From positions 15,417,862 to 15,481,861 of the forward strand of contig CM067343.1 of NCBI GenBank assembly GCA_034190875.2: a stretch of 64,000 nucleotides of DNA, given 5' to 3'. The translations under genes and the position numbers were made by a program. Origin of the DNA: Urechis unicinctus (lineage: Eukaryota > Annelida > Polychaeta > Xenopneusta > Urechidae). Positions 63,401 through 64,000 of this stretch are shown piece by piece. Below the pieces are notes generated by a model. It worked only from the letters and a program-made list of their open reading frames with translations, ran no database searches and was not told the DNA's origin. Numbering within the stretch: position 1 is the stretch's first letter; the number at the start of each line of letters is the position of its first letter.

Positions 63401-64000
63401 GTATTTTATATCACTATTGTACTTCCGACAAGGCCGCAACACCACGCTACCACCGGACAACTAATCGATGGCCCGTAGTTTTGTGATGGGAGTTGCGGAA
63501 GGGGGAATAAACTCTTTGGTTCGTTGTCGCAAGTCGAAAATTTAATTTATAAGCATATAAAATAACAATTATAACGCACCTTACCTATGACACCATGTGT
63601 ATTGCGCTAAGCACTATTGCTAGTTGGCCGAACATCCACAGCAAATAATGTAAATAAGTTATGTTTATTGTTTGATTAATGTATGCATCAAACTTGAAGT
63701 AGATGCATCCATATGTGGCGCCAAACCCTTGGTAGGAACCTTACAGGAACCTTTTAGGGATGTGTGATACAATTACGAAGCTGTTACACAAATGTAGACA
63801 AAGAGACAGCGAAATATGGAAACAAGTATGCCATCCACCCTTATGATCCTGGTCATTTTCAATAATTGTTCTCACACAGTGGTCATTATTAATATAAACT
63901 AGGAGAGGGGCGACTTACCATATTGCATAGCTCAGCTGGCATGACAAGCGTTATCAGCAACCAGCCAATAATGCTTATTGTAGTGACACCAGTGGATGAA
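63400..64000. repeat. Modules E, short F and B, running off the window
   Basis: E at 63400-63715 with boundary phrase gatgcatccatatgtggcgc near 63702; F reduced to about 45 bases; B from 63760 to the window end, so a further unit follows outside. Confidence 0.6.

Noticed and set aside
1-64000. Bacterial or viral origin, CRISPR array
   Set aside because: No coding density, no ribosome-binding pattern, no regular spacer-repeat pattern; the 27-base tandem units have no unique spacers.

Overview
This window looks like eukaryotic, probably invertebrate metazoan, repeat-rich DNA. Two things point to an animal: an intronless but broken rhodopsin-class peptide-type receptor (GPCR) at about 18.98-19.89 kb on the minus strand, and two DIRS-like reverse transcriptase fossils at about 21.4 and 61.0 kb. 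The exact group cannot be told; a cnidarian or lophotrochozoan-like genome would fit. No intact gene was found in 64 kb. The longest open frame is 142 codons and lies in repeat sequence, and no tRNA, rRNA or CRISPR array was seen.

Almost the whole window is built from about ten diverged sequence modules, here called A, B, C, D, E, F, K, G, H, I and J. They recur head-to-tail, always in the same orientation. The shortest nearly complete unit is 1-4828 (A-B-C-D-E-K-like-G-H-J), and the next unit restarts with the same A sequence at 4829. Later units are longer and scrambled. A recent large duplication sits on top of this: about 10.03-20.4 kb matches about 32.3-42.7 kb at roughly 98% in the stretch I compared by eye. 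A looser pair is 5.2-8.3 kb with 23.6-28.6 kb. Beyond 42.7 kb the copies are older and more diverged.

Module C is a 27-bp minisatellite present in at least twelve blocks. Because 27 is a multiple of three, it gives nine-residue repeat peptides in several frames; it has a 54-bp higher-order form at 53481-53880. Module E carries a G-rich tract of very variable length, reaching a 33-base pure G run at 13729-13761. Modules H, E, F and K carry minus-strand peptide traces that keep the same frame and length between diverged copies. The best is H: a cysteine-bearing peptide with a conserved GTAA-type donor at its end. These could be exons of an extinct or broken tandem gene family, but most differences between recent copies change the residue, so decay rather than function is the simpler reading.

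Stretches that do not fit the module pattern are 9066-10028 (lost from the second copy), 10029-10795 with 32297-33060 (coding-like, unknown), 29206-29583, 30140-31860 and 53946-54704. Module borders were placed by eye and are good to a few tens of bases at best.
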